Shown: piece after piece, positions 54,634 to 64,000 of the stretch
Layout of the letters: every line of letters starts with the position of its first letter
Numbering within the stretch: the stretch's first letter is position 1
DNA from: Actinomycetota bacterium
GTDB taxonomy: Bacteria; Actinomycetota; Acidimicrobiia; Acidimicrobiales; Ilumatobacteraceae
Reading direction: 5' to 3'
Assembly (NCBI GenBank): GCA_030645495.1
Contig: JAUSLV010000005.1
Location: 20,991 to 84,990, forward strand
Length of the DNA stretch: 64,000 nucleotides
Notes under the pieces: generated by a model
Databases searched by the model: none
The model's input: only the letters and a program-made list of their open reading frames with translations
Told to the model about the DNA's origin: nothing
Translations under genes and position numbers: made by a program

Positions 54634-55685
54634 AGGTGCTCGTGGCGCTCAGCGGCGGCGTGGATTCGTCGGTTGCGGCGGCCGAGTTGCTGCGCGATGG
54701 CCACGAGGTGGTGGGCATCACGATGCGCCTGTGGGGCGGCGACAGCGACACCGGCTGTTGCTCGGTGGCCGACGTCGACGACGCGCGCCGTGTGGCCCAG
54801 CAGTTGGGCATCGACCACCTGGTGTTCAACTTCACCGACGACTTCCACGAGCACGTGGTCGAGCCGTACGTGGCCGCCCACCGCGACGGCCTCACGCCGA
54901 ACCCGTGCATCGAGTGCAACCGGCACCTCAAGTTCCACCGCCTCAGCGAGCGCGCCGACCTGCTGGGCTTCGACGCCGTCGCCACTGGCCACCACGCGCG
55001 AATCGTGCAGCGCGAGGTCGATGGCGACACGGCCTGGTTCGTGGCCCGCGGCGAGGATGCGGCCAAGGACCAGAGCTACGTGGTGCACATGCTGCCCCAG
55101 CGCGAGTTGGCCCGCACCCTGTTTCCGATCGGCGCGATGACGAAGGCGCAGGTGCGCGAGCGGGCCACTGCGCTCGGTCTGCGCACGGCCGCCAAGCCCG
55201 ACAGCCAAGACGTGTGTTTCATCACCCACGACGGTGGCCGCACGGCCTTCCTCGGTAGCCGCATCCCGTTCCGCCGGGCCGCGGTGGTCGATGCGCTCGA
55301 CGGCACCCCGCTGGGCGAGGTGGAGTCGCTGGAGATGGTGACGCTGGGGCAGCGGCGTGGCATCGGTCTGCCCGGCGGCGGACCCAAGCGCTACGTGGTC
55401 GACATCGACCATGCCGCGGCCACGGTGTTGGTGGGCGACGAGTCGCTGCTGTTCGTGGATGCCATGCAGGTGCACGGCATTGTGTGGGCCCACCGCCCGG
55501 TGGAGGGCGAGGTGCTGGTGCAGTGCAGCGCCCACGGCGCCACGGCCGCGGCCACGCTCACCCCCACGGCCGACGGCGTCACCGTGCAGTGGGCCGAACC
55601 ACAGCGGCGGGTGGCACCCGGCCAGAGCGTGGTGTTCTACGACACCACCGACACGTTCGTGTACGGCGGCGGCACGGCCGGCTGA
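54630..55685 (+). CDS. mnmA: tRNA-specific 2-thiouridylase
   Basis: Thiolates U34 of tRNAs for Lys, Glu and Gln. The length is 351 residues. The ATP PP-loop is ALSGGVDSSVAAAEL at the N-terminus. The catalytic cysteines are Cys93 in TPNPCIECN and Cys196 in DSQDVCFI. ATG 54630 overlaps iscS. It converges with a membrane-protein gene two bases away. Confidence 0.96.
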   Translation: MKVLVALSGGVDSSVAAAELLRDGHEVVGITMRLWGGDSDTGCCSVADVDDARRVAQQLGIDHLVFNFTDDFHEHVVEPYVAAHRDGLTPNPCIECNRHLKFHRLSERADLLGFDAVATGHHARIVQREVDGDTAWFVARGEDAAKDQSYVVHMLPQRELARTLFPIGAMTKAQVRERATALGLRTAAKPDSQDVCFITHDGGRTAFLGSRIPFRRAAVVDALDGTPLGEVESLEMVTLGQRRGIGLPGGGPKRYVVDIDHAAATVLVGDESLLFVDAMQVHGIVWAHRPVEGEVLVQCSAHGATAAATLTPTADGVTVQWAEPQRRVAPGQSVVFYDTTDTFVYGGGTAG

Positions 55686-55687
55686 GT

Positions 55688-56578
55688 TCAGCCCACGGGC
55701 AGCTTGCCGGCGGCGAGCGCCTGCAAGGCGCGGCCCGGCCTCGAAGGTGCCACGAGGAACGACTGCATGTGGATCGCCCGGCCCTTGGGGTCGCGCGGCG
55801 TGGCCGCGAACACGCCGGTCACCATTTCCTTCACCGTCACCTCGATCGCGTGGCCGGTGCTGGGCCCGGTGAGATCAGCCGCTTGGGTGTCGGCCAGGGC
55901 GAGTTGGCACAGGCGCACATTGGTGGTCTGCACCATCAGCGTCTCGCCCAGCACCACGTGGTCGTGCACCACGATGCCAGCCGGCACCACCACCAGCCAG
56001 CGGCGCGAGAAGCGGTGGAAGCGGCGGAACAGGGCGAAGGTGAGCAGGCCGGCCACCGCCAGCAGCGCGCCGCCGACGGCCCACTGGCGGGCGCACAGCA
56101 GCACGATCGCCGCTAGCGCCGCCGCGCACCACACCAGCCAACTCACCACGATCGGCAGCAGCAGCGCGGCCGGTACTTTCAGCGGCAGGCGCCGCTCGTC
56201 GCCGTAGGCCGAGCCCTGCACCATCGCCTCGCCCGTCTCGGCGCCGAGCGCGATGGCGGCCGCGAGGAGGGCGACGGCGAGCGCGCCGACGGCCCACGGC
56301 CCGCCGTCGCGGGCCAGTGCCACCACGGCGGCGGGTACGAATGCGGGGGTGACCACGCGAACGACCGTGAGGCCGAGTGCGCTGGGCACGACGAGCGCGA
56401 CGACCAGCGCGGCCACTGCCACGCCCAAGGCGGTGGTGGCGACGACCATCACGGTGGAGGTGCGCTGGTCGCCGGCCGCGGAGATGGCCGCCCCCATCAG
56501 CACGGCCAGAGCGACCACGGCGATACGGAGCGTCCACAGCGATGAGCGAGGCGTGAGAGCGAGGTTCACGGGCACCAC
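55688..56578 (-). CDS. Polytopic membrane protein of unknown function
   Basis: A 296-residue protein with about seven hydrophobic helices in the first 190 residues (for example LRIAVVALAVLMGAAISAAG and LPIVVSWLVWCAAALAAIVLL). A soluble C-terminal region starts RRWLVVVPAGIVVHDHVVLG and resembles a PH-like beta domain, which ends SFLVAPSRPGRALQAL. Starts in a row (GTG 56578, 56575, 56569) are possible; 56578 is used. No homologous family recognised. It lies between mnmA and the MetE-like gene, where mycobacteria also have membrane proteins. Confidence 0.7.
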   Translation of the reverse strand: MVPVNLALTPRSSLWTLRIAVVALAVLMGAAISAAGDQRTSTVMVVATTALGVAVAALVVALVVPSALGLTVVRVVTPAFVPAAVVALARDGGPWAVGALAVALLAAAIALGAETGEAMVQGSAYGDERRLPLKVPAALLLPIVVSWLVWCAAALAAIVLLCARQWAVGGALLAVAGLLTFALFRRFHRFSRRWLVVVPAGIVVHDHVVLGETLMVQTTNVRLCQLALADTQAADLTGPSTGHAIEVTVKEMVTGVFAATPRDPKGRAIHMQSFLVAPSRPGRALQALAAGKLPVG

Positions 56579-56761
56579 AACAGATTTGTCGAAGGAGAGG
56601 CCATCAGGCCAACGTATCTGGCAACCCCCCGGTGCACGAGATCGTCACGGCCCCGCCTCGCAGCCGCAACGGCTGCCGTGGGACGATGGTGAACACTCCG
56701 AATCGGCAGCGCAACCTGCGCCACAACGAACCCCAGCCACCAGCACGAAGGGAGGTCTTCG
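56579..56761 (+). promoter_or_regulatory. Leader region of the MetE-like gene
   Basis: This 183-base gap is the 5' region of both the minus-strand membrane gene and the MetE-like gene. On the plus strand it holds a short GGCC-ATCA-GGCC hairpin (about 56598-56609) followed by TGGCAACC (about 56618-56625), a string that also marks the core of SAM-I/SAM-IV riboswitches. The rest of such a fold was not recognised. A strong ribosome site (GGGAGG) sits eight bases before the ATG at 56762. Confidence 0.25.
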
Positions 56762-57793
56762 ATGGTCATGACACGCATACCCACAGGCCTCACCAGTGGC
56801 ATCGCCACCGGCATCGGTGGCCTTCCTCACCGCGACGCCGACGAGGCCGCCGAGTTCGTGCTGCGCCACATGGGCCTGCCGGCCATCCCCACCTTGCCGC
56901 GCCGGTCGCCGGCCGAGGGCAGCATCGCTCAGGCGATGGTGGGCATGCAGGGCATCACCATCGGCCAGTACGGCAGCATCGCCGTCGATCGGCACCGGGT
57001 CGATGCGTTGGCTCCCATCGTCACCGATCTCACCCACGACGCGTTCACCGGGTTCCGTACGTTCCTCGCGCACGCCGCTGCGGCGCAGGCCGAGGGCCGC
57101 TTCGCGGGGCCGGTGAAGTGGCAGTTCGTGGGGCCGGTCACGCTGGGGATGGCACTGGTGCGCGCCGGTGTGCCCGCCAGCGAGGCCTTCGAAGCAGCCG
57201 TGCGCGGCGTGCGTGAACGCCTGCAGCACCTGCTCGACGCCGTGTCGGCTGCCTTGCCCGACAGCGGTCAGGTGGTGTTCATCGAAGAGCCAGCGCTCGC
57301 CGAACTGATGCAGCCCGGCTTCCCGCTCGCGCCCGACACCGCCATCGACCTCGTGTCCGGCGCGCTCGCCGCGGTGGAGACGTCGGCGGTGTCGGGGCTG
57401 CACGTGTGTGGCCTGGCCGACATCCCCTCGCAGTTGGCTGCCGGGCCGGCGATCCTGTCGCTGCCGGTGCGCCCGGAGGTGGCCGAGTCGGCCGGCTACC
57501 TGATGCGGTTCATGGAACACGGCGGCCTGATCGCCTGGGGCGTCGTGTCCACCTCGGGCCCCATCACCACGTCGGCCGAGCGCCCGTGGCGGCAGCTCTC
57601 GGCGCTGTGGTGCGACCTCGTGCAGCGTGGTGCCGATCCGGCGTTGCTGCGCCAGCAGGCGATCATCACGCCCGAGTGCGGCCTGGCCTCGCACACTCCC
57701 TCGGTGGCCAATCGCGTGCACGCGGTCGCCGCCGAGGTGGGCCGTCGTGTGCGCGATCAGGCGATTGCCTCCCGCTGGGTGCTGGGTGCCTGA
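56762..57793 (+). CDS. MetE C-terminal-like (UROD/MetE superfamily) protein
   Basis: A 343-residue barrel protein related to the catalytic half of cobalamin-independent methionine synthase. Zinc ligand candidates are His214 and Cys216 in LHVCGLADI, and Cys306 in TPECGLASHTP. The N-terminus GIGGLPHRDADEAAEFVL is typical of the stand-alone archaeal/actinobacterial group. It lacks the N-terminal half of MetE, so methyl donor and acceptor may differ. Its place between mnmA and ligA is conserved in mycobacteria. ATG 56762 with a strong ribosome site. Confidence 0.82.
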   Translation: MVMTRIPTGLTSGIATGIGGLPHRDADEAAEFVLRHMGLPAIPTLPRRSPAEGSIAQAMVGMQGITIGQYGSIAVDRHRVDALAPIVTDLTHDAFTGFRTFLAHAAAAQAEGRFAGPVKWQFVGPVTLGMALVRAGVPASEAFEAAVRGVRERLQHLLDAVSAALPDSGQVVFIEEPALAELMQPGFPLAPDTAIDLVSGALAAVETSAVSGLHVCGLADIPSQLAAGPAILSLPVRPEVAESAGYLMRFMEHGGLIAWGVVSTSGPITTSAERPWRQLSALWCDLVQRGADPALLRQQAIITPECGLASHTPSVANRVHAVAAEVGRRVRDQAIASRWVLGA

Positions 57794-57817
57794 GCCGGTG
57801 CCGTACGCTCCACGTCG

Positions 57818-58399
57818 ATGAGCGACTTCGGATCAGATCCCACCATTCCTGCACCACCGACAGCGCCGTTGGCGCCGCCCCCGCCTCCGTTCGGTGCGGT
57901 CGCCGCGCCCGGCTACGTGCCCTACCAGATGGCACCGGCACAGAAGCCGCCTCGGCCGGTGGTGTTCTGGGGTTCGCTCACCTTGATCGCCGGTGCGGTC
58001 GTGATGATCATCGGCTCGGCGCTCAACTGGTACACGATCAATGGTGTCGATCTGAACGGGTTCAAGGACACGCTCGATCCCGACACGGGCGCGCTTACCA
58101 CCAACACCGGTGGCGTGTTCGTCATGTTCGCTGTCGCGTCGATCGGTTTCGGCATCGCTCAACTGGCCGCGCGGCGGGTGCTGTCGGTGGCGATCATCGC
58201 CGTCGTGCTCGGCTCGTTCACGGTCCTGATGGCCCTGGCCGAACTCGGCATGACCTCCGACCGCAAAGACTATGTCGAGCCGTTCAACACGTTCTCGATG
58301 GGTGCGGGGATCTACGTCGTGCTGGCCGGCTCGCTCGTCTCGCTCGCCGGTGCGATCGCCACCTTGGCGCGACGCCGGCGGTGGCCCGCCCAAGGCTGA
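57818..58399 (+). CDS. Four-helix membrane protein, first of a tandem set
   Basis: A 193-residue protein. The N-terminal 45 residues are Pro-rich and cytoplasmic (MSDFGSDPTIPAPPTAP, YQMAPAQKPPRP). Four membrane helices follow: SLTLIAGAVVMIIGSALNWY, VFVMFAVASIGFGIAQLAA, VLSVAIIAVVLGSFTVLMAL, and GIYVVLAGSLVSLAGAIATL, with an external loop carrying Asp/Thr. Its first 11 residues and the first 29 bases are identical to those of the next gene. The function is unknown. Confidence 0.75.
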   Translation: MSDFGSDPTIPAPPTAPLAPPPPPFGAVAAPGYVPYQMAPAQKPPRPVVFWGSLTLIAGAVVMIIGSALNWYTINGVDLNGFKDTLDPDTGALTTNTGGVFVMFAVASIGFGIAQLAARRVLSVAIIAVVLGSFTVLMALAELGMTSDRKDYVEPFNTFSMGAGIYVVLAGSLVSLAGAIATLARRRRWPAQG

Positions 58400-58478
58400 C
58401 GCACGGCTGACGATGCCATCGCCGTGCGGCGGCGATGGTGCGCAACCTGCGTGTTCAGGTGATCTACGCTCCGAGGCC

Positions 58479-59021
58479 ATGAGCGACTTCGGATCAGATC
58501 CCACCATCCCACCCGCCCCGCCGGCTGCCGCCCCGCCGCCGCCCGGCTACGCACCTCCGGCCGGTTACAGCCCGTACCCGGCCGCGCCGGCGCAGAAGCC
58601 GCCGCGTCCGGCCGTCCCGAACGCTGCCTACTTGCTGATCGCCGGTGGCGTGCTGATGATCGTCGGCTCGGCGCTCAACTGGTTCAGCCTGTTCGGTGAG
58701 GACTTCAACGGCTTCTCCGAGGTTGATGGCTCGCAGAAGGACGGCCCGGCCTTCGTGTTCTTCGCCCTCGTCGCGATCGGTGCGGCCATCACGTTCCTCG
58801 CCGCCAAGCGCGTGCTCGCCGTCGCGATCATCGCCTGCGTGCTGGAGGTGTTCGCGATGTTCGCGGCCTTCGCCGACATCGGCGATGTGAACGATGCGAT
58901 GGACCTCGCCGATACGGCGGGCTTCGAAGCATCGCAGGGCGCGGGCCTTTACGTGGTATTGCTCGGGTCGCTGTTGGCGCTGGCCGGCAGCATCGTTGCC
59001 ATAGCGAAGCGTCGGCGCTGA
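58479..59021 (+). CDS. Four-helix membrane protein, second of a tandem set
   Basis: A 180-residue paralogue of the upstream protein. The N-terminus MSDFGSDPTIP is identical, as is the following Pro-rich tract type and the motif APAQKPPRP. The four helices and the NWFSLFGEDFNGF loop match NWYTINGVDLNGF upstream. It is a recent or gene-converted duplication at the 5' end with more divergence later. ATG 58479. Confidence 0.75.
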   Translation: MSDFGSDPTIPPAPPAAAPPPPGYAPPAGYSPYPAAPAQKPPRPAVPNAAYLLIAGGVLMIVGSALNWFSLFGEDFNGFSEVDGSQKDGPAFVFFALVAIGAAITFLAAKRVLAVAIIACVLEVFAMFAAFADIGDVNDAMDLADTAGFEASQGAGLYVVLLGSLLALAGSIVAIAKRRR

Positions 59022-59028
59022 GGCGCTC

Positions 59029-61591
<2,563 letters not shown>

Positions 61592-61712
61592 GGTAGTCGG
61601 CCGAGCGAGGGGACCGAGCGTCTTACTGCGAAGAGTGGTCGGCTCTCGACTGGGCGTGGTTCTCCATGCAATTGTTCGGATCTCTCTTGGGACTCGGCGG
61701 AGGTATTTGCTC

Positions 61713-62582
61713 GTGAAGCTGTGGCGTGGTGTTGGGTGTGCGGTGTTGATGGCTGGCCTCGTGCTGGAGTCGGCGGGTGGCGTCGCCACTGCGTTGCCGG
61801 CGCTGCCGACGCGGAACGTGGCGGGTACGTCGACGACGCCGCCTGAGTCTGGCGCTGCGACGACGGGGGAGCCTGAGCGCACGTTGCCTGATGTGCCGGT
61901 GCAGTCGGGGCCGGCCTTGGTGGAGCAAGGTGCGCCGCCGGTGTGGGCCGAGCAGCCGGCTCCGGTGACCAACGCCGACAAGCCGCCGGAGGTGAAACAC
62001 GAGTGGGTGGATCCCTCGTTGTTGGTGGAGCGTCCTGAGTGGCGCACGGCGACGCGTCGGGTGTACGAGCGACCCGATGGTGCGTTGCAGGTGTCGGACT
62101 CATCGATGCCGGTGAACTTCTTGGACGAGCGTGGTGAGTGGTTGCCGATCGACAACCGGTTGCGATCGGATGGCAAGGGCGGGTTCGTGAATGGAGCGAA
62201 CGCGTTCCAGGTGTCGTTCACGCCGATGCGGGCCGGCGGCGGAGTGCAGGTGTCCGCGGTGGATGGGCAGGTCGGGTTTTACGCGCTTGGGGCGGCGGGT
62301 GTGGCACCGGTGTTGTCGCAGGACGGGTTGTCGGTGACGTATCCGAACGTGGCACCGGGGACGGATCTGGTGTACACGGTGACCGGGGCGGGGGTGGAGG
62401 AGCTGCTGATGCTGCGGTCGGCGACCTCGACACCGACGGTGGAGTTCGTGATGTCGGGTGTGGGTTTGGTGCGTGAGTCGGCGGGCTTGCGTGGTGGCGG
62501 CAAGGGGTTGGCGTCACGGGTGCGGGTCTCGAATCCGGACACGTACACTGAACCGGCCGGGGTTTTGCATCAAGTCCTCTGA
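61713..62582 (+). pseudogene. N-terminal part of an RHS/YD-type secreted protein, cut by an IS3 element
   Basis: A GTG at 61713 with GGAGG nine bases upstream opens a signal peptide (LWRGVGCAVLMAGLVLESAG). After a Pro/Thr-rich spacer comes a domain with MPVNFLDERGEWLPIDNRL, NAFQVSFTPMRAG and VAPGTDLVYTVTGAGVEEL, the N-terminal pattern of actinobacterial RHS-repeat/polymorphic-toxin-like giants. The native sequence ends at 62548. The frame then enters the IS and stops after 11 codons at 62580-62582. Only 289 codons remain of what is normally a protein of over 1500. Codons here end in T and G (TTG, GGT, CGT) more than in neighbours, which suggests acquisition. Confidence 0.75.
62549..62577 (+). 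repeat. Left terminal inverted repeat of the IS3 element
   Basis: Starts TGAACCGGCCGGGGTTTTGC. It matches the reverse complement of 63831-63859 at 26 of 29 positions. Confidence 0.85.
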
Positions 62583-62603
62583 GAATGCTGAGAGGATTCG
62601 GAG

Positions 62604-62933
62604 ATGCCCAGAAAGAGGGAGTACACGGTCGAGTTCAAGGACCAGGCGGTGAGGTTCGTGCTCGAGGAGATTGAGCCGGATGAGTCGCGGCGTGGTGCGT
62701 GTGAGCGGCTCGCGCCGAGGTTGTCGGTCAACGCGTCGACGTTGTACGGCTGGTTGAAACAGTCGTCGGTGTCGAGGTCCAAGCAGGTGGTGACGCCCGG
62801 GTCGGTGGAGGACCTGCGAGCCCAGGTCGCGGCGTTGCGTAAGGAGAATCGTGAGCTCGCGAGAGCGAACGCGATCTTGCAGGACGCGGCGACTTTCTTC
62901 GGGGCGGCGCTCGACCGCCAGTCAAAGAGGTGA
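62604..62933 (+). CDS. IS3-family transposase OrfA
   Basis: A 109-residue DNA-binding protein. The HTH region has KREYTVEFKDQAVRFVLEE and LSVNASTLYGWLKQSS, followed by a leucine zipper (LRAQVAALRKENRELARANA) used for multimer formation, as in IS3 OrfA. Its stop (TGA 62931-62933) overlaps a GTG that can start orfB in the -1 frame. ATG 62604. Confidence 0.92.
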   Translation: MPRKREYTVEFKDQAVRFVLEEIEPDESRRGACERLAPRLSVNASTLYGWLKQSSVSRSKQVVTPGSVEDLRAQVAALRKENRELARANAILQDAATFFGAALDRQSKR

Positions 62934-63838
62934 CCGCGTTCGTGGTCGCCCGGCGTGATCGTTGGGGGGTCGAGCCGATCTGCCGGGCGTTGCAGGTCGC
63001 CCCGTCAGCGGTGCGGGCCCGGCTGTCACGTCCGGTGTGCGCACGACAACTCGCTGACGAGGCGTTGAAGCCCAAGGTCCTCGAGGTGTTCGACGCGAAC
63101 TATCGCGTGTATGGACGACGCAAGATGAAGGCGGCGTTGCGTCGCGAGCATGGCGTGAACCTGGACAAGGACCGGGTCGCTCGGTTGATGCGTGAGCTGG
63201 GCATTCGTGGCGCGACACGGTCGAAATCGACGATCACGACCCGCCCGGACAAGTCGTCGCCGCGGGCGCCGGATCTGGTTCGCCGCCAGTTCCACGCGGA
63301 TCGGCCGAACCAGTTGTGGGTGTGTGACTTCACCTATGTGCCGACCTGGTCCGGGTTCGCGTACACGGCGTTCGTCACCGATGTGTTCTCCCGCAAGGTG
63401 GTCGGTTGGCGCACCTCGTCGTCGATGACCGCGGCGTTGGTGACTGACGCGTTGGACATGGCGATCTTCTCGCGGCGGCTGCAACTGCTCCACGGTGTGA
63501 TCGCGCATTCCGATGCCGGCAGCCAGTACACGTCGGTCGCGTACACCGAGCGGCTGGCCGAGATCCACGCGCTGCCCTCGATCGGGTCGATCGGTGACAG
63601 CTATGACAATGCGATGGCCGAGAGCGTGAACGCGCTCTACAAGACCGAACTGATCCGCCGGCGAGGCCCCTGGCGGCACGCCGAGCACGTCGAGCTGGAG
63701 ACCCTCGCCTACATCGATTGGTTCAACAACCGGCGGTTGCACAGCGAGCTCGGCGACATCCCACCCGACGAGTTCGAGGCCACCTACTACGCTGCCCGCA
63801 AGGGCCAACAACCCGTCACAACAACAACCCGGACCTGA
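62930..63838 (+). CDS. IS3-family transposase OrfB (DDE integrase domain)
   Basis: A 302-residue catalytic protein. The N-terminal HTH_21 region reads ANYRVYGRRKMKAALRREHG. The catalytic triad is Asp133 (VCDFTYVPTW), Asp195 (HSDAGSQYTS) and Glu231 (NAMAESVNALYKTE), with 35 residues between the last two, the DD(35)E spacing of IS3. It is intact, so the element may be active. It may be made by reinitiation at GTG 62930 (GTGA overlap) or by a -1 frameshift near the orfA end (TCAAAGAGG). Confidence 0.93.
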   Translation: MTAFVVARRDRWGVEPICRALQVAPSAVRARLSRPVCARQLADEALKPKVLEVFDANYRVYGRRKMKAALRREHGVNLDKDRVARLMRELGIRGATRSKSTITTRPDKSSPRAPDLVRRQFHADRPNQLWVCDFTYVPTWSGFAYTAFVTDVFSRKVVGWRTSSSMTAALVTDALDMAIFSRRLQLLHGVIAHSDAGSQYTSVAYTERLAEIHALPSIGSIGDSYDNAMAESVNALYKTELIRRRGPWRHAEHVELETLAYIDWFNNRRLHSELGDIPPDEFEATYYAARKGQQPVTTTTRT

Positions 63839-63859
63839 TGCAAAACACCGGCCGATTCA
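63831..63859 (-). repeat. Right terminal inverted repeat of the IS3 element
   Basis: Read on the minus strand it starts TGAATCGGCCGGTGTTTTGC; three mismatches to the left copy. It begins within the last codons after orfB. Confidence 0.85.
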
Positions 63860-64000
63860 CTCCGCGCGATCCGGGCGCTACGCGAAGTCCTCGCGCAGCG
63901 CCAACAGGACCATGTCCTCACGCTCCGCCGCCACGGCGCCAACTGGGCCTTTATCGGCCGCCACCTCGGCGTCACCCGCCAAGCAGCCATCGCGCGCTAC
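63842..64000 (+). pseudogene. Truncated helix-turn-helix protein fragment at the right edge
   Basis: From 63842 a frame without stop runs to the window end. Beyond the IS end it reads DSLRAIRALREVLAQRQQ, then RRHGANWAFIGRHLGVTRQA, a helix-turn-helix of the kind seen in small actinobacterial HTH proteins and sigma region 4. The usual N-terminus is missing because the IS right repeat occupies it. It is not the continuation of the RHS-type protein on the left. It could continue past the window. Confidence 0.6.

Larger units (their letters stand above)
62549..63859 (+). mobile_element. IS3-family insertion sequence
   Basis: A 1311-base element with 29-base terminal inverted repeats (26 matches), ends TG...CA, and two overlapping frames (orfA, orfB) with a complete DDE triad. 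The base triplets outside the ends (CAC at left, CTC at right) do not match, so no target duplication is seen. The flanking genes are not parts of one gene. Confidence 0.85.

Noticed and set aside
62931..62940. Classical A-AAA-AAG slippery site for IS3 frameshifting
   Set aside because: Only CAAAGAGG is present at the overlap; the GTGA overlap makes reinitiation at least as likely, so no programmed frameshift is claimed.

Overview
The window is high-GC, densely coded bacterial DNA from an actinobacterium (Actinomycetota), most probably the Acidimicrobiia. The evidence is gene order plus family variants. The orders rpmE-prfA-prmC ... WecA-type transferase-atpI-atpBEF..C, DUF4350-moxR-DUF58-(SpoIIM on the opposite strand)-RDD, and iscS-mnmA-MetE-like-ligA are all actinobacterial. 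MurA has Asp in place of the fosfomycin-target Cys, and RpiB is the mycobacterial Glu type. The ATP synthase keeps b and delta as separate genes with two b-like subunits, which argues against Mycobacteriales, where b and delta are fused. The class-level placement is inference.

Layout. 1-3.8 kb: end of an MFS transporter, rpmE, a conserved hypothetical gene, prfA and prmC. 3.9-10.8 kb: an insert of lipoproteins, a TerB-like protein, an S9 peptidase, a nucleoside hydrolase and a thiolase-like protein. 10.9-14.3 kb: rpiB, glyA, a small membrane protein and a WecA-like transferase. 14.4-22.6 kb: a complete F1Fo ATP synthase operon with AtpZ and AtpI, behind a putative promoter with a CRP-like site. 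22.7-30.3 kb: an SDR, glpX with an upstream 23-codon leader peptide and 48-codon small gene, a second S9 peptidase in a four-gene operon, and an MFS transporter with a soluble N-terminal domain. 30.3-34.3 kb: murA, a cupredoxin-like lipoprotein with a 57-residue membrane partner, an Nfu-type Fe-S scaffold, MeaB GTPase and enoyl-CoA hydratase. 34.4-34.8 kb: a lipoprotein gene that looks frameshifted. 34.9-40.6 kb: a divergent glycogen locus (phosphorylase and GT4 synthase against glgB). 40.6-45.2 kb: azlCD, a mazEF-like toxin-antitoxin pair with operator, an ECF sigma factor with a membrane partner, an SRPBCC protein and galT. 45.2-53.1 kb: a methyltransferase and the MoxR/DUF58/DUF4129/SpoIIM/RDD membrane cluster. 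53.5-61.6 kb: iscS, mnmA, a MetE-like protein, three tandem four-helix membrane proteins and ligA. 61.7-64 kb: the N-terminal part of an RHS/YD-type secreted protein cut by an IS3-family element, with a different truncated helix-turn-helix gene on the far side.

Most of the window is housekeeping: translation termination, envelope precursors, ATP synthesis, glycogen turnover, propionyl/methylmalonyl-CoA metabolism, Fe-S and tRNA thiolation, and DNA ligation. The less ordinary signals are short: translated mini-ORFs that link operon genes (before glpX, before the sigma factor, between moxR and DUF58), a pair of related 39-bp palindromes, hairpins over start codons, and the IS junction that joins two unrelated broken genes without a target-site duplication. 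No tRNA, rRNA or CRISPR array was seen. Nothing in the window can be called a new system with confidence; the leader-peptide/small-ORF arrangement before glpX is the best candidate for something undescribed.
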